DNA from: Saccoglossus kowalevskii
Taxonomy: Eukaryota; Hemichordata; Enteropneusta; Harrimaniidae
Assembly (NCBI RefSeq): GCF_000003605.2
Contig: NW_003146673.1
Location: 1 to 55,204, forward strand
DNA: 55,204 bases
Reading direction: 5' to 3'
In this document: positions 23,301 to 37,800 of the stretch, one piece after another
Layout: the number at the start of each line of letters is the position of its first letter
Position numbering within the stretch: position 1 is the first letter of the stretch
Translations under genes and position numbers: made by a program
The notes under the pieces: generated by a model
Seen by the model: only the letters and a program-made list of their open reading frames with translations
Told to the model about the DNA's origin: nothing
Databases searched by the model: none

Positions 23301-26300
23301 AAATAATACTATACTCTAGTGTGTTTCCAATGTGACTGGCCTGTACTCAACAACATAATACTATACTCTAGTGTGTTTCCAATGAGATAGGCCTGTACTC
23401 AACAACAAAATACTATACTCTAGTGTGTTTCCAATGAGATTGGCCTGTACTCAACAACATAATATTATACTGTAGTGTGTTTCCAATGAGATTGGCCTGT
23501 ACTCAACAACATAATATTATACTGTAGTGTGTTTCCAATGAGATTGGCCTGTACTCAACAACATAATATTATACTGTAGTGTGTTTCCAATGAGATTGGC
23601 CTGTACTCAACAACAAAATACTATACTCTAGTGTGTTTCCAATGAGATTGGCCTGTACTCAACAACATAATATTATACTCTAATGTGTTTCCAATGAGAT
23701 TGGCCTGTACTCAACAACAAAATACTATACTCTAGTGTGTTCCAATGAGATAGGCCTGTACTCAACAACGGAATACTATACTCTAGTGTATTTCCATTGA
23801 GATTGGCCTGTATTCAACAACATAATATTATACTGTAGTGTGTTTCCAATGAGATTGGCCTGTACTCAACAACATAATATTATACTGTAGTGTGTTTCCA
23901 ATGAGATTGGCCTGTACTCAACAACAAAATACTATACTCTAGTGTGTTTCCAATGAGATTGGCCTGTACTCAACAACATAATATTATACTGTAGTGTGTT
24001 TCCAATGAGATTGGCCTGTACTCAACAACATAATATTATACTCTAATGTGTTTCCAATGAGATAGGCCTGTACTCAACAACAAAATACTATACTCTAGTG
24101 CCTTTCCAATGAGATTGGCCTGTACTCAACAATATAATATTATACTCTAGTGTATTTCCAATGAGATTGATCTGTATTCAACAACATAATATTATACTGT
24201 AGTGTGTTTCCAATGAGATTGGCCTGTACTCAACAACAAAATACTATACTCTAGTGTGTTTCCAATGAGATTGGCCTGTACTCAACAACATAATACTATA
24301 CTCGAATGTGTTTCCAATGAGATTGGCCTGTACTCAACAACAACATACTATACTCTAGTGTGTTTCCAATGAGATTGGCCTGTACTCAACAACATAATAT
24401 TATACTATAATGTGTTTCCAATGAGATTGGCCTGTACTCAACAAAATAATACTATACTCTAGTGTGTTTCCAATGTGACTGGCCTGTACTCAACAACATA
24501 ATACTATACTCTAGTGTGTTTCCAATGAGATAGGCCTGTACTCAACAACAAAATACTATACTCTAGTGTGTTTCCAATGAGATTGGCCTGTACTCAACAA
24601 CATAATATTATACTGTAGTGTGTTTCCAATGAGATTGGCCTGTACTCAACAACATAATATTATACTGTAGTGTGTTTCCAATGAGATTGGCCTGTACTCA
24701 ACAACATAATATTATACTGTAGTGTGTTTCCAATGAGATTGGCCTGTACTCAACAACATAATATTATACTCTAGTGTGTTTCCAATGAGATTGGCCTGTA
24801 CTCAACAACAAAATACTATACTCTAGTGTGTTTCCAATGAGATTGGCCTGTACTCAACAACATAATATTATACTCTAATGTGTTTCCAATGAGATTGGCC
24901 TGTACTCAACAACAAAATACTATACTCTAGTGTGTTTCCAATGAGATTGGCCTGTACTCAACAACATAATACTATACTCGAATGTGTTTCCAATGAGATT
25001 GGCCTGTACTCAACAACAACATACTATACTCTAGTGTGTTTCCAATGAGATTGGCCTGTACTCAACAACATAATATTATATTATAATGTGTTTCCAATGA
25101 GATTGGCCTGTACTCAACAAAATAATACTATACTCTAGTGTGTTTCCAATGTGACTGGCCTGGACTCAACAACATAATACTATACTCTAGTGTGTTTCCA
25201 ATGAGATAGGCCTGTACTCAACAACAAAATACTATACTCTAGTGTGTTTCCAATGAGATTGGTCTGTACTCAACAACATAATATTATACTGTAGTGTGTT
25301 TCCAATGAGATTGGCCTGTACTCAACAACATAATACTATGCTCTAGTGTGTTTCCAATGAGATTGGCTTGTACTCAGCAACATAATATTATACTGTAGTG
25401 TGTTTCCAATGAGATTGGCCTGTACTCAACAACAAAATACTATACTCTAGTGTGTTTCCAATGAGATTGGCCTGTACTCAACAACATAATATTATACTCT
25501 AATGTGTTTCCAATGAGATTGGCCTGTACTCAACAACAAAATACTATACTCTAGTGTGTTTCCAATGAGATTGGCCTGTACTCAACAACATAATATTATA
25601 CACTAATGTGTTTCCAATGAGATTGGCCTGTACTCAACAACATAATATTATACTGTAGTGTGTTTCCAATGAGATTGGCCTGTACTCAACAACATAATAC
25701 TATACTGTAGTGTGTTTCCAATGAGATTGGCCTGTACTCAACAACATAATATTATACTCTAATGGTTTCCAATGAGATTGGCCTGTACTCAACAACATAA
25801 TATTATACTCTAATGTGTTTCCAATGAGATAGGCCTGTACTCAACAACAAAATACTATACTCTAGTGCCTTTCCAATGAGATTGGCCTGTACTCCACAAT
25901 ATAATATTATACTGTAGTCTGTTTCCAATGAGATTGGCCTGTACTCAACAACATAATATTATACTCTAATGTGTTTCCAATGAGATAGGCCTGTACTCAA
26001 CAACAAAATACTATACTCTAGTGTGTTTCCAATGTGATAGGCCTGTACTCAACAACAAAATACTATACTCTAGTGTGTTTCCAATGAGATTGGCCTGTAC
26101 TCAACAACATAATATTATACTCTAGTGTATTTCCAATGAGATTGGCCTGTATTCAACAACATAATATTATACTGTAGTGTGTTTCCAATGAGATTGGCCT
26201 GTACTCAACAACAAAATACTATACTCTAGTGTGTTTCCAATGAGATTGGCCTGTACTCAACAACATAATATTATACTCTAATGTGTTTCCAATGAGATTG

Positions 26301-26309
26301 GCCTGTACT

Positions 26310-27800
26310 CAACAAAATAATACTATACTCTAGTGTGTTTCCAATGTGACTGGCCTGTACTCAACAACATAATACTATACTCTAGTGTGTTTCCAATGAG
26401 ATAGGCCTGTACTCAACAACAAAATACTATACTCTAGTGTGTTTCCAATGAGATTGGCCTGTACTCAACAACATAATATTATACTTCAGTGTATTTCCAA
26501 TGAGATTGGCCTGTATTCAACAACATAATATTATACTGTAGTGTGTTTCCAATGAGATTGGCCTGTACTCAACAACAAAATACTATACTGTAGTGTGTTT
26601 CCAATGAGATTGGCCTGTACTCAACAACATAATACTATACTCTAGTGTGTTTCCAATGAGATTGGCCTGTACACAACAACATAATATTATACTGTAGTGT
26701 GTTTCCAATGAGATTGGCCTGTACTCAACAACAAAATACTATACTCTAATGTGTTTCCAATGAGATTGGCCTGTACTCGACAACACAATACTATACTCTA
26801 GTGTGTTTCCAATGAGATTGGCCTGTACTCAACAACAAAATACTATACTCTAGTGTGTTTCCAATGAGATTGGCCTGTACTCAACAACATAATATTATAC
26901 GCTAATGTGTTTCCAATGAGATTGGCCTGTACTCAACAAAATAATACTATACTCTAGTGTGTTTCCAATGTGACTGGCCTGTACTCAACAACATAATACT
27001 ATACTCTAGTGTGTTTCCAATGAGATAGGCCTGTACTCAACAACAAAATACTATACTCTAGTGTGTTTCCAATGAGATTGGCCTGTACTCAACAACATAA
27101 TATTATACTCTAGTGTATTTCCAATGAGATTGGCCTGTATTCAACAACATAATATCATACTGTAGTGTGTTTCCAATGAGATTGGCCTGTACTCAACAAC
27201 ATAATATTATACTCTAATGTGTTTCCAATGAGATTGGCCTGTACTCAACAAAATAATACTATACTCTAGTGTGTTTCCAATGTGACTGGCCTGTACTCAA
27301 CAACATAATACTATACTCTAGTGTGTTTCCAATGAGATAGGCCTGTACTCAACAACAAAATACTATACTCTAGTGTGTTTCCAATGAGATTGGCTTGTAC
27401 TCAACAACATAATATTATACTCTAGTGTATTTCCAATGAGATTGGCCTGTATTCAACAACATAATATTATACTGTAGTGTGTTTCCAATGAGATTGGTCT
27501 GTACTCAACAACAAAATACTATACTGTAGTGTGTTTCCAATGAGATTGGCCTGTACTCAACAACATAATACTATACTCTAGTGTGTTTCCAATGAGATTG
27601 GCCTGTACACAACAACATAATATTATACTGTAGTGTGTTTCCAATGAGATTGGCCTGTACTCAACAACAAAATACTATACTCTAATGTGTTTCCAATGAG
27701 ATTGGCCTGTACTCGACAACACAATACTATACTCTAGTGTGTTTCCAATGAGATTGACCTGTACTCAACAACAAATTACTATACTCTAGTGTGTTTCCAA
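26310..27800 (+). repeat. 18-monomer (936-bp) tandem duplication
   Basis: GTGACTGG, TGTATTTCC, the rare CTGTACACAAC (26668 and 27604), and CTCGACAACAC occur in the same order in two units 936 bp apart. Small differences (ACTTCAG against ACTCTAG, GGTCTG against GGCCTG) show that the copies have aged. Confidence 0.7.
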
Positions 27801-29786
27801 TGAGATTGGCCTGTACTCAACAACATAATATTATACTCTAATGTGTTTTCCAATGAGATGGCCTGTACTCAACAACAAAATACTATACTCTAGTGTGTTT
27901 CCAATGAGATTGGCCTGTACTCAACAACATAATACTATACTCGAATGTGTTTCCAATGAGATTGGCCTGTACTCAACAACAACATACTATACTCTAGTGT
28001 GTTTCCAATGAGATTGGCCTGTACTCAACAACATAATATTATATTATAATGTGTTTCCAATGAGATTGGCCTGTACTCAACAACATAATACTATACTCTA
28101 GTGTGTTTCCAATGAGATAGGCCTGTACTCAACAACAAAATACTATACTCTAGTGTGTTTCCAATGAGATTGGTCTGTACTCAACAACATAATATTATAC
28201 TGTAGTGTGTTTCCAATGAGATTGGCCTGTACTCAACAACATAATACTATGCTCTAGTGTGTTTCCAATGAGATTGGCTTGTACTCAGCAACATAATATT
28301 ATACTGTAGTGTGTTTCCAATGAGATTGGCCTGTACTCAACAACAAAATACTATACTCTAGTGTGTTTCCAATGAGATTGGCCTGTACTCAACAACATAA
28401 TATTATACTCTAATGTGTTTCCAATGAGATTGGCCTGTACTCAACAACAAAATACTATACTCTAGTGTGTTTCCAATGAGATTGGCCTGTACTCAACAAC
28501 ATAATATTATACACTAATGTGTTTCCAATGAGATTGGCCTGTACTCAACAACATAATATTATACTGTAGTGTGTTTCCAATGAGATTGGCCTGTACTCAA
28601 CAACATAATATTATATTCTAGTGTGTTTCCAATGACATTGGCCTGTACTCAACAACAAAATACTATACTGTAGTGTGTTTCCAATGAGATTGGCCTGTAC
28701 TCAACAACAAAATTCTATATTCTAGTGTGTTTCCAATGAGATTGGCCTGTACTCAATAACAAAATACTATACAGTAGTGTGTTTCCAATGAGATTGGCAT
28801 GTACTCAACAACAGAATACTATACTCTAATGTGTTTCCAATGAGATAGGCCTGTACTCAACAACAAAATACTATACTGTAGTGTGTTTCCAATGAGATTG
28901 GCCTGTACTCAACAACAAAATACAATATTCTAGTGTGTTTCCAATGAGATTGGCCTGTACTCAACAACAGAATACTATACTGTAGTGTGTTTCCAATGAG
29001 ATTGGCCTGTACTCAACAACAAAATACAATATTCTAGTGTGTTTCCAATGAGATTGGCCTGTACTCAACAACAAAATACTATACTCTAGTGCCTTTCCAA
29101 TGAGATTGGCCTGTACTCAACAAAATAATACGATACTCTAGTGTGTTTCCAATGAGATTGGCCTGTACTCAACAACATAATATTATACTCTAATGTGTTT
29201 CCAATGAGATTGGCCTGTACTCAACAACATAATACTATACTCTAGTGTGTTTCCAATGAGATTGGCCTGTACTCAACAACATAATATTATACTCTAGTGT
29301 ATTTCCAATGAGATTGGCCTGTATTCAACAACATAATATTATACTGTAGTGTGTTTCCAATGAGATAGGCCTGTACTCAACAACATAATACTATACTCTA
29401 GTGTGTTTCCAATGAGATTGGCCTGTACTCAACAACAAAATACTATACTCTAGTGTGTTTCCAATGAGATTGGCCTGTACTCAAAAACATAATATTATAC
29501 TCTAATGTGTTTCAAATGAGATTGGCCTGTACTCAACAACAAAATACTATACTCTAGTGTGTTTCCAATGAGATTGGCCTGTACTCAACAACAAAATACT
29601 ATACTCTAGTGTGTTTCCAATGAGATTGGCCTGTACTCAACAACATAATATTATACTCTAATGTGTTTCCAATGAGATTGGCCTGCACTCGACAACAAAT
29701 TACTATACTGTAGTGTGTTTACAATGAGATTGGCCTGCACTCAACAACAAAATACTATACTCTAGTGTGTTTCCAGTGAGATTGGC

Positions 29787-30420
29787 CTGTACTCAACAAC
29801 ATAATACTATACTCTAGTGTGTTTCCAATGAGATTGGCCTGTACTCAACAACATAATACTATACTCTAGTGTGTTTCCAATGAGATTGGCCTGTACTCAA
29901 CAACATAATATTATACTGTAGTGTGTTTCCAATGAGATAGGCCTGTACTCAACAACAAAATACTATACTCTAGTGTGTTTCCAATGAGATTGGCCTGTAC
30001 TCAACAACATAATATTAAACTGTAGTGTGTTTCCAATGAATTTGGCCTGTACTCAACAACATAATACTATACTGTAGTGTGTTTCCAATGAGATTGGCCT
30101 GTACTCAACAACAAAATACTATACTCTAGTGTGTTTCCAATGAGATTGGCCTGTACTCAACAACATAATACTATACTCTAGTGTGTTTCCAATGAGATTG
30201 GCCTGTACTCAACAACATAATATTATACTGTAGTGTGTTTCCAATGAGATAGGCCTGTACTCAACAACAAAATACTATACTCTAGTGTGTTTCCAATGAG
30301 ATTGGCCTGTACTCAACAACATAATATTAAACTGTAGTGTGTTTCCAATGAATTTGGCCTGTACTCAACAACATAATACTATACTGTAGTGTGTTTCCAA
30401 TGAGATTGGCCTGTACTCAA
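29787..30420 (+). repeat. 6-monomer (312-bp) tandem duplication, type C
   Basis: The series of two CTCTAG copies, a CTGTAG copy, GATAGG, TAATATTAAAC and GAATTTGG is given twice. AATATTAAAC begins at 30011 and 30323, 312 bp apart. The two units are almost identical. Confidence 0.75.
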
Positions 30421-31889
30421 CAACAAAATACTATACTGTAGTGTGTTTCCAATGAGATTGGCCTGTACTCAACAACATAATATTATACTCTAGTGTATTT
30501 CCAATGAGATTGGCCTGTATTCAACAACATAATATTATACTGTAGTGTGTTTCCAATGAGATTGGCCTGTACTCAACAACATAATATTATACTGTAGTGT
30601 GTTTCCAATGAGATTGGCCTGTACTCAACAACAAAATACTATACTCTAGTGTGTTTCCAATGAGATTGGCCTGTACTCAACAACATAATATTATACTGTA
30701 GTGTGTTTCCAATGAGATTGGCCTGTACTCAACAACATAATACTATACTCTAGTGTGTTTCCAATGAGATTGGCCTGTACTCAACAACATAATATTATAC
30801 TGTAGTGTGTTTCCAATGAGATTGGCCTGTACTCAACAACATAATACTATACTCTAGTGTGTTTCCAATGAGATTGGCCTGTACTCAACAACATAATATT
30901 ATACTCTAATGTGTTTCCAATGAGATTGGCCTGTACTCGACAACAAAATACTATACTCTAGTGTGTTTCCAATGAGATTGGCCTGTACTCAACAACAAAA
31001 TACTATACTCTAGTGTGTTTCCAATGAGATTGGCCTGTACTCAACAACATAATACTATACTCTAGTGTGTTCCAATGAGATTGGCCTGTACTCAACAACA
31101 TAATACTATACTGTAGTGTGTTTACAATGAGATTCGCCTGTACTCGACAACAAAATACTATATTCTAGTGTGTTTCCAATGAGATAGGCCTGTACTCAAC
31201 AACAAAATACTATACTGTAGTGTGTTTCCAATGAGATTGGCCTGTACTCAACAACAAAATACAATATTCTAGTGTGTTTCCAATGAGATTGGCCTGTACT
31301 CAACAACAAAATACTATACTGTAGTGTGTTTCCAATGAGATTGGCCTGTACTCAACAACATAATACTATACTCTAGTGTGTTTCCAATGAGATTGGCCTG
31401 TACTCAACAACATAATACTATACTCTAGTGTGTTTCCAATGAGATTGGCCTGTACTCAACAACATAATACTATACTCTAGTGTGTTTCCAATGAGATTGG
31501 CCTGTACTCAACAACAAAATACTATACTGTAGTGTGTTTCCAATGAGATTGGCCTGTACTCAACAACAAAATACTATACTGTAGTGTGTTTCCAATGAGA
31601 TTGGCCTGTACTCAACAACATAATATTATACTCTAATGTGTTTCCAATGAGATTGGCCTGTACTCAACAACATAATACTATACTCTAGTGTGTTTCCAAT
31701 GAGATTGGCCAGTACTCAACAACATAATATTATACTGTAGTGTGTTTCCAATGAGGTAGGCCTGTACTCAACAACATAATACTATACTCTAGTGTGTTTC
31801 CAATGAGATTGGCCTGTACTCAACAACAAAATACTATACTGTAATGTGTTTCCAATGAGATTGGCCTGTACTCAACAACAGAATACTAT

Positions 31890-34800
31890 ACTATAGTGTG
31901 TTACCAATTAGATAGGCCTGTACTCAACAACAGAATACTATACTCTAATGTGTTTCCAATGAGATTGGCCTGTACTCAACAACAAAATACTATATTCTAG
32001 TGTGTTTCCAATGAGATTGGCCTGTACTCAACAACAAAATACTATACTGTAGTGTGTTTACAATGAGATTGGCCTGTACTCAACAACATAATATTATACT
32101 CTAATGTGTTTCCAATGAGATTGGCCTGTACTCAACAACATAATATTATACTGTAGTGTGTTTCCAATGAGATTGGCCTGTACTCAACAACAAAATACTA
32201 TACTCTAGTGTGTTTCCAATGAGATTGGCCTGTACTCAACAACAAAATACTATACTGTAGTGTGTTTCCAATGAGATTGGCCTGTACTCAACAACATAAT
32301 ATTATACTCTAATGTGTTTCCAATGAGATTGGCCTGTACTCAACAACATAATACTATACTCTAGTGTGTTTCCAATGAGATTGGCCAGTACTCAACAACA
32401 TAATATTATACTCTAGTGTATTTCCAATGAGATTGGCCTGTATTCAACAACATAATATTATACTGTAGTGTGTTTCCAATGAGGTAGGCCTGTACTCAAC
32501 AACATAATACTATACTCTAGTGTGTTTCCAATGAGATTGGCCTGTACTCAACAACAAAATACTATACTGTAATGTGTTTCCAATGAGATTGGCCTGTACT
32601 CAACAACAGAATACTATACTATAGTGTGTTACCAATTAGATAGGCCTGTACTCAACAACAGAATACTATACTCTAATGTGTTTCCAATGAGATTGGCCTG
32701 TACTCAACAACAAAATACTATATTCTAGTGTGTTTCCAATGAGATTGGCCTGTACTCAACAACAAAATACTATACTGTAGTGTGTTTACAATGAGATTGG
32801 CCTGTACTCAACAACATAATATTATACTCTAATGTGTTTCCAATGAGATTGGCCTGTACTCAACAACATAATATTATACTGTAGTGTGTTTCCAATGAGA
32901 TTGGCCTGTACTCAACAACAAAATACTATACTCTAGTGTGTTTCCAATGAGATTGGCCTGTACTCAACAACATAATATTATACTCTAATGTGTTTCCAAA
33001 GAGATTGGCCTGTACTCAACAACATAATATTATACTGTAGTGTGTTTACAATGAGATTGGCCTGTACTCAACAACAAAATACTATACTGTAGTGTGTTTA
33101 CAATGAGATTGGCCTGTACTCAACAACATAATACTATACTCTAGTGTGTTTCCAATGAGACTGGCCTGTACTCAACAACATAATATTATACTCTAATGTG
33201 TTTCCAATGAGATTCGCCTGTACTCGACAACAAAATACTATACTGTAGTGTGTTTCCAATGAGATTGGCCTGTACTCAACAACATAATACTATACTCTAG
33301 TGTGTTTCCAATGAGACTGGCCTGTACTCAACAACATAATATTATACTCTAATGTGTTTCCAATGAGATTCGCCTGTACTCGACAACAAAATACGATATT
33401 TTAGTGTGTTTCCAATGAGATTGGCCTGTACTCAACAACAAAATACTATACTGTAGTGTGTTTCCAATGAGATTGGCCTGTACTCAACAACATAATATTA
33501 TATTCTAGTGTGTTTCCAATGACATTGGCCTGTACTCAACAACAAAATACTATACTGTAGTGTGTTTCCAATGAGATTGGCCTGTACTCAACAACAAAAT
33601 ACTATATTCTAGTGTGTTTCCAATGAGATTGGCCTGTACTCAATAACAGAATACTATACTCTAATGTGTTTCCAATGAGATAGGCCTGTACTCAACAACA
33701 AAATACTATACTGTAGTGTGTTTCCAATGAGATTGGCCTGTACTCAACAACAAAATACAATATTCTAGTGTGTTTCCAATGAGATTGGCCTGTACTCAAC
33801 AACAAAATACTATACTGTAGTGTGTTTCCAATGAGATTGGCCTGTACTCAACAACATAATACTATACTCTAGTGTGTTTCCAATGAGATTGGCCTGTACT
33901 CAACAACAAAATACTATACTGTAGTGTGTTTCCAATGAGATTGGCCTGTACTCAACAACATAATACTATACTCTAGTGTGTTTCCAATGAGATTGGCCTG
34001 TACTCAACAACATAATATTATACTGTAGTGTGTTTACAATGAGATTGGCCTGTACTCAACAACAAAATACTATATTCTAGTGTGTTTCCAATGAGATTGG
34101 CCTGTACTCAACAACATAATATTATACTCTAATGTGTTTCCAATGAGATTGGCCTGTACTCAACAACATAATACTATACTCTAGTGTGTTTCCAATGAGA
34201 TTGGCCAGTACTCAACAACATAATATTATACTCTAGTGTATTTCCAATGAGATTGGCCTGTATTCAACAACATAATATTATACTGTAGTGTGTTTCCAAT
34301 GAGGTAGGCCTGTACTCAACAACATAATACTATACTCTAGTGTGTTTCCAATGAGATTGGCCTGTACTCAACAACAAAATACTATACTGTAATGTGTTTC
34401 CAATGAGATTGGCCTGTACTCAACAACAGAATACTATACTATAGTGTGTTACCAATTAGATAGGCCTGTACTCAACAACAGAATACTATACTCTGATGTG
34501 TTTCCAATGAGATTGGCCTGTACTCAACAACAAAATACTATATTCTAGTGTGTTTCCAATGAGATTGGCCTGTACTCAACAACAAAATACTATACTGTAG
34601 TGTGTTTACAATGAGATTGGCCTGTACTCAACAACATAATATTATACTCTAATGTGTTTCCAATGAGATTGGCCTGTACTCAACAACATAATATTATACT
34701 GTAGTGTGTTTCCAATGAGATTGGCCTGTACTCAACAACAAAATACTATACTCTAGTGTGTTTCCAATGAGATTGGCCTGTACTCAACAACATAATATTA

Positions 34801-37800
34801 TACTCTAATGTGTTTCCAAAGAGATTGGCCTGTACTCAACAACATAATATTATACTGTAGTGTGTTTACAATGAGATTGGCCTGTACTCAACAACAAAAT
34901 ACTATACTGTAGTGTGTTTACAATGAGATTGGCCTGTACTCAACAACATAATACTATACTCTAGTGTGTTTCCAATGAGACTGGCCTGTACTCAACAACA
35001 TACTATTATACTCTAATGTGTTTCCAATGAGATTCGCCTGTACTCGACAACATAATATTATACTGTAGTGTGTTTCCAATGAGGTAGGCCTGTACTCAAC
35101 AACAAAATACTATACTGTAGTGTGTTTCCAATGAGATTGGCCTGTACTCAACAACATAATATTATACTCTAATGTGTTTCCAATGAGATTGGCCTGTACT
35201 CAACAACATAATACTATACTCTAGTGTGTTTCCAATGAGATTGGCCTGTACTCAACAACATAATATTATACTCTAGTGTATTTCCAATGAGATTGGCCTG
35301 TATTCAACAACATAATATTATACTGTAGTGTGTTTCCAATGAGGTAGGCCTGTACTCAACAACATAATACTATACTCTAGTGTGTTTCCAATGAGATTGG
35401 CCTGTACTCAACAACAAAATACTATACTGTAATGTGTTTCCAATGAGATTGGCCTGTACTCAACAACAGAACACTATACTATAGTGTGTTACCAATTAGA
35501 TAGGCCTGTACTCAACAACAGAATACTATACTCTAATGTGTTTCCAATGAGATTGGCCTGTACTCAACAACAAAATACTATATTCTAGTGTGTTTCCAAT
35601 GAGATTGGCCTGTACTCAACAACAAAATACTATACTGTAGTGTGTTTACAATGAGATTGGCCTGTACTCAACAACATAATATTATACTCTAATGTGTTTC
35701 CAATGAGATTGGCCTGTACTCAACAACATAATATTATACTGTAGTGTGTTTCCAATGAGATTGGCCTGTACTCAACAACAAAATACTATACTCTAGTGTG
35801 TTTCCAATGAGATTGGCCTGTACTCAACAACAAAATACTATATTCTAGTGTGTTTCCAATGAGATTGGCCTGTACTCAACAACAAAATACTATACTGTAG
35901 TGTGTTTCCAATGAAATTGGCCTGTACTCAACAACATAATACTATACTCTAATGTGTTTCCAATGAGACTGGCCTGTACTCAACAACATACTATTATACT
36001 CTAATGTGTTTCCAATGAGATTCGCCTGTACTCGACAACAAAATACTATATTCTAGTGTGTTTCCAATGAGATAGGCCTGTACTCAACAACAAAATACTA
36101 TACTGTAGTGTGTTTCCAATGAGATTGGCCTGTACTCAACAACAAAATACAATATTCTAGTGTGTTTCCAATGAGATTGGCCTGTACTCAACAACAAAAT
36201 ACTATACTGTAGTGTGTTTCCAATGAGATTGGCCTGTACTCAACAACATAATACTATACTCTAGTGTGTTTCCAATGAGATTGGCCTGTACTCAACAACA
36301 TAATACTATACTCTAGTGTGTTTCCAATGAGATTGGCCTGTACTCAACAACATAATACTATACTCTAGTGTGTTTCCAATGAGATTGGCCTGTACTCAAC
36401 AACAAAATACTATACTGTAGTGTGTTTCCAATGAGATTGGCCTGTACTCAACAACAAAATACTATACTGTAGTGTGTTTCCAATGAGATTGGCCTGTACT
36501 CAACAACATAATATTATACTCTAATGTGTTTCCAATGAGATTGGCCTGTACTCAACAACATAATACTATACTCTAGTGTGTTTCCAATGAGATTGGCCAG
36601 TACTCAACAACATAATATTATACTCTAGTGTATTTCCAATGAGATTGGCCTGTATTCAACAACATAATATTATACTGTAGTGTGTTTCCAATGAGGTAGG
36701 CCTGTACTCAACAACATAATACTATACTCTAGTGTGTTTCCAATGAGATTGGCCTGTACTCAACAACAAAATACTATACTGTAATGTGTTTCCAATGAGA
36801 TTGGCCTGTACTCAACAACAGAATACTATACTATAGTGTGTTACCAATTAGATAGGCCTGTACTCAACAACAGAATACTATACTCTGATGTGTTTCCAAT
36901 GAGATTGGCCTGTACTCAACAACAAAATACTATATTCTAGTGTGTTTCCAATGAGATTGGCCTGTACTCAACAACAAAATACTATACTGTAGTGTGTTTA
37001 CAATGAGATTGGCCTGTACTCAACAACATAATATTATACTCTAATGTGTTTCCAATGAGATTGGCCTGTACTCAACAACATAATATTATACTGTAGTGTG
37101 TTTCCAATGAGATTGGCCTGTACTCAACAACAAAATACTATACTCTAGTGTGTTTCCAATGAGATTGGCCTGTACTCAACAACATAATATTATACTCTAA
37201 TGTGTTTCCAAAGAGATTGGCCTGTACTCAACAACATAATATTATACTGTAGTGTGTTTACAATGAGATTGGCCTGTACTCAACAACAAAATACTATACT
37301 GTAGTGTGTTTACAATGAGATTGGCCTGTACTCAACAACATAATACTATACTCTAGTGTGTTTCCAATGAGACTGGCCTGTACTCAACAACATACTATTA
37401 TACTCTAATGTGTTTCCAATGAGATTCGCCTGTACTCGACAACAAAATACTATATTCTAGTGTGTTTCCAATGAGATAGGCCTGTACTCAACAACAAAAT
37501 ACTATACTGTAGTGTGTTTACAATGAGATTGGCCTGTACTCAACAACATAATATTATACTCTAATGTGTTTCCAATGAGATTGGCCTGTACTCAACAACA
37601 TAATATTACACTGTAGTGTGTTTCCAATGAGATTGGCCTGTACTCAACAACAAAATACTATACTCTAGTGTGTTTCCAATGAGATTGGCCTGTACTCAAC
37701 AACAAAATACTATACTGTAGTGTGTTTACAATAAGATTGGCCTGTACTCAACAACAAAATACTATATTCTAGTGTGTTTCCAATGAGATTGGCCTGTGCT

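Larger units (their letters stand above)
18331..28580 (+). repeat. Type B monomer segment, long central block
   Basis: About 197 monomers with the B markers CTCGACAACAC (20.81, 22.68, 26.78, 27.71 kb), GTGACTGG (20.3, 21.3, 23.3, 24.5, 25.15, 26.35, 26.97, 27.28 kb), CTCGAATG followed by ACAACAACATAC, and TATTATAATG. GAATTTGG is absent. Several internal repeats of 0.4-1 kb occur (19.86-20.3 with 24.02-24.5 kb; 26.31-26.88 with 27.25-27.8 kb). Single-base losses occur at about 22961, 23741 and 25764. Confidence 0.55.

Noticed and set aside
22961-23741. Functional meaning of the GTGTTCC one-base losses
   Set aside because: They fall in a T run (also at 31070 and 55183) and may be slippage or homopolymer sequencing errors.
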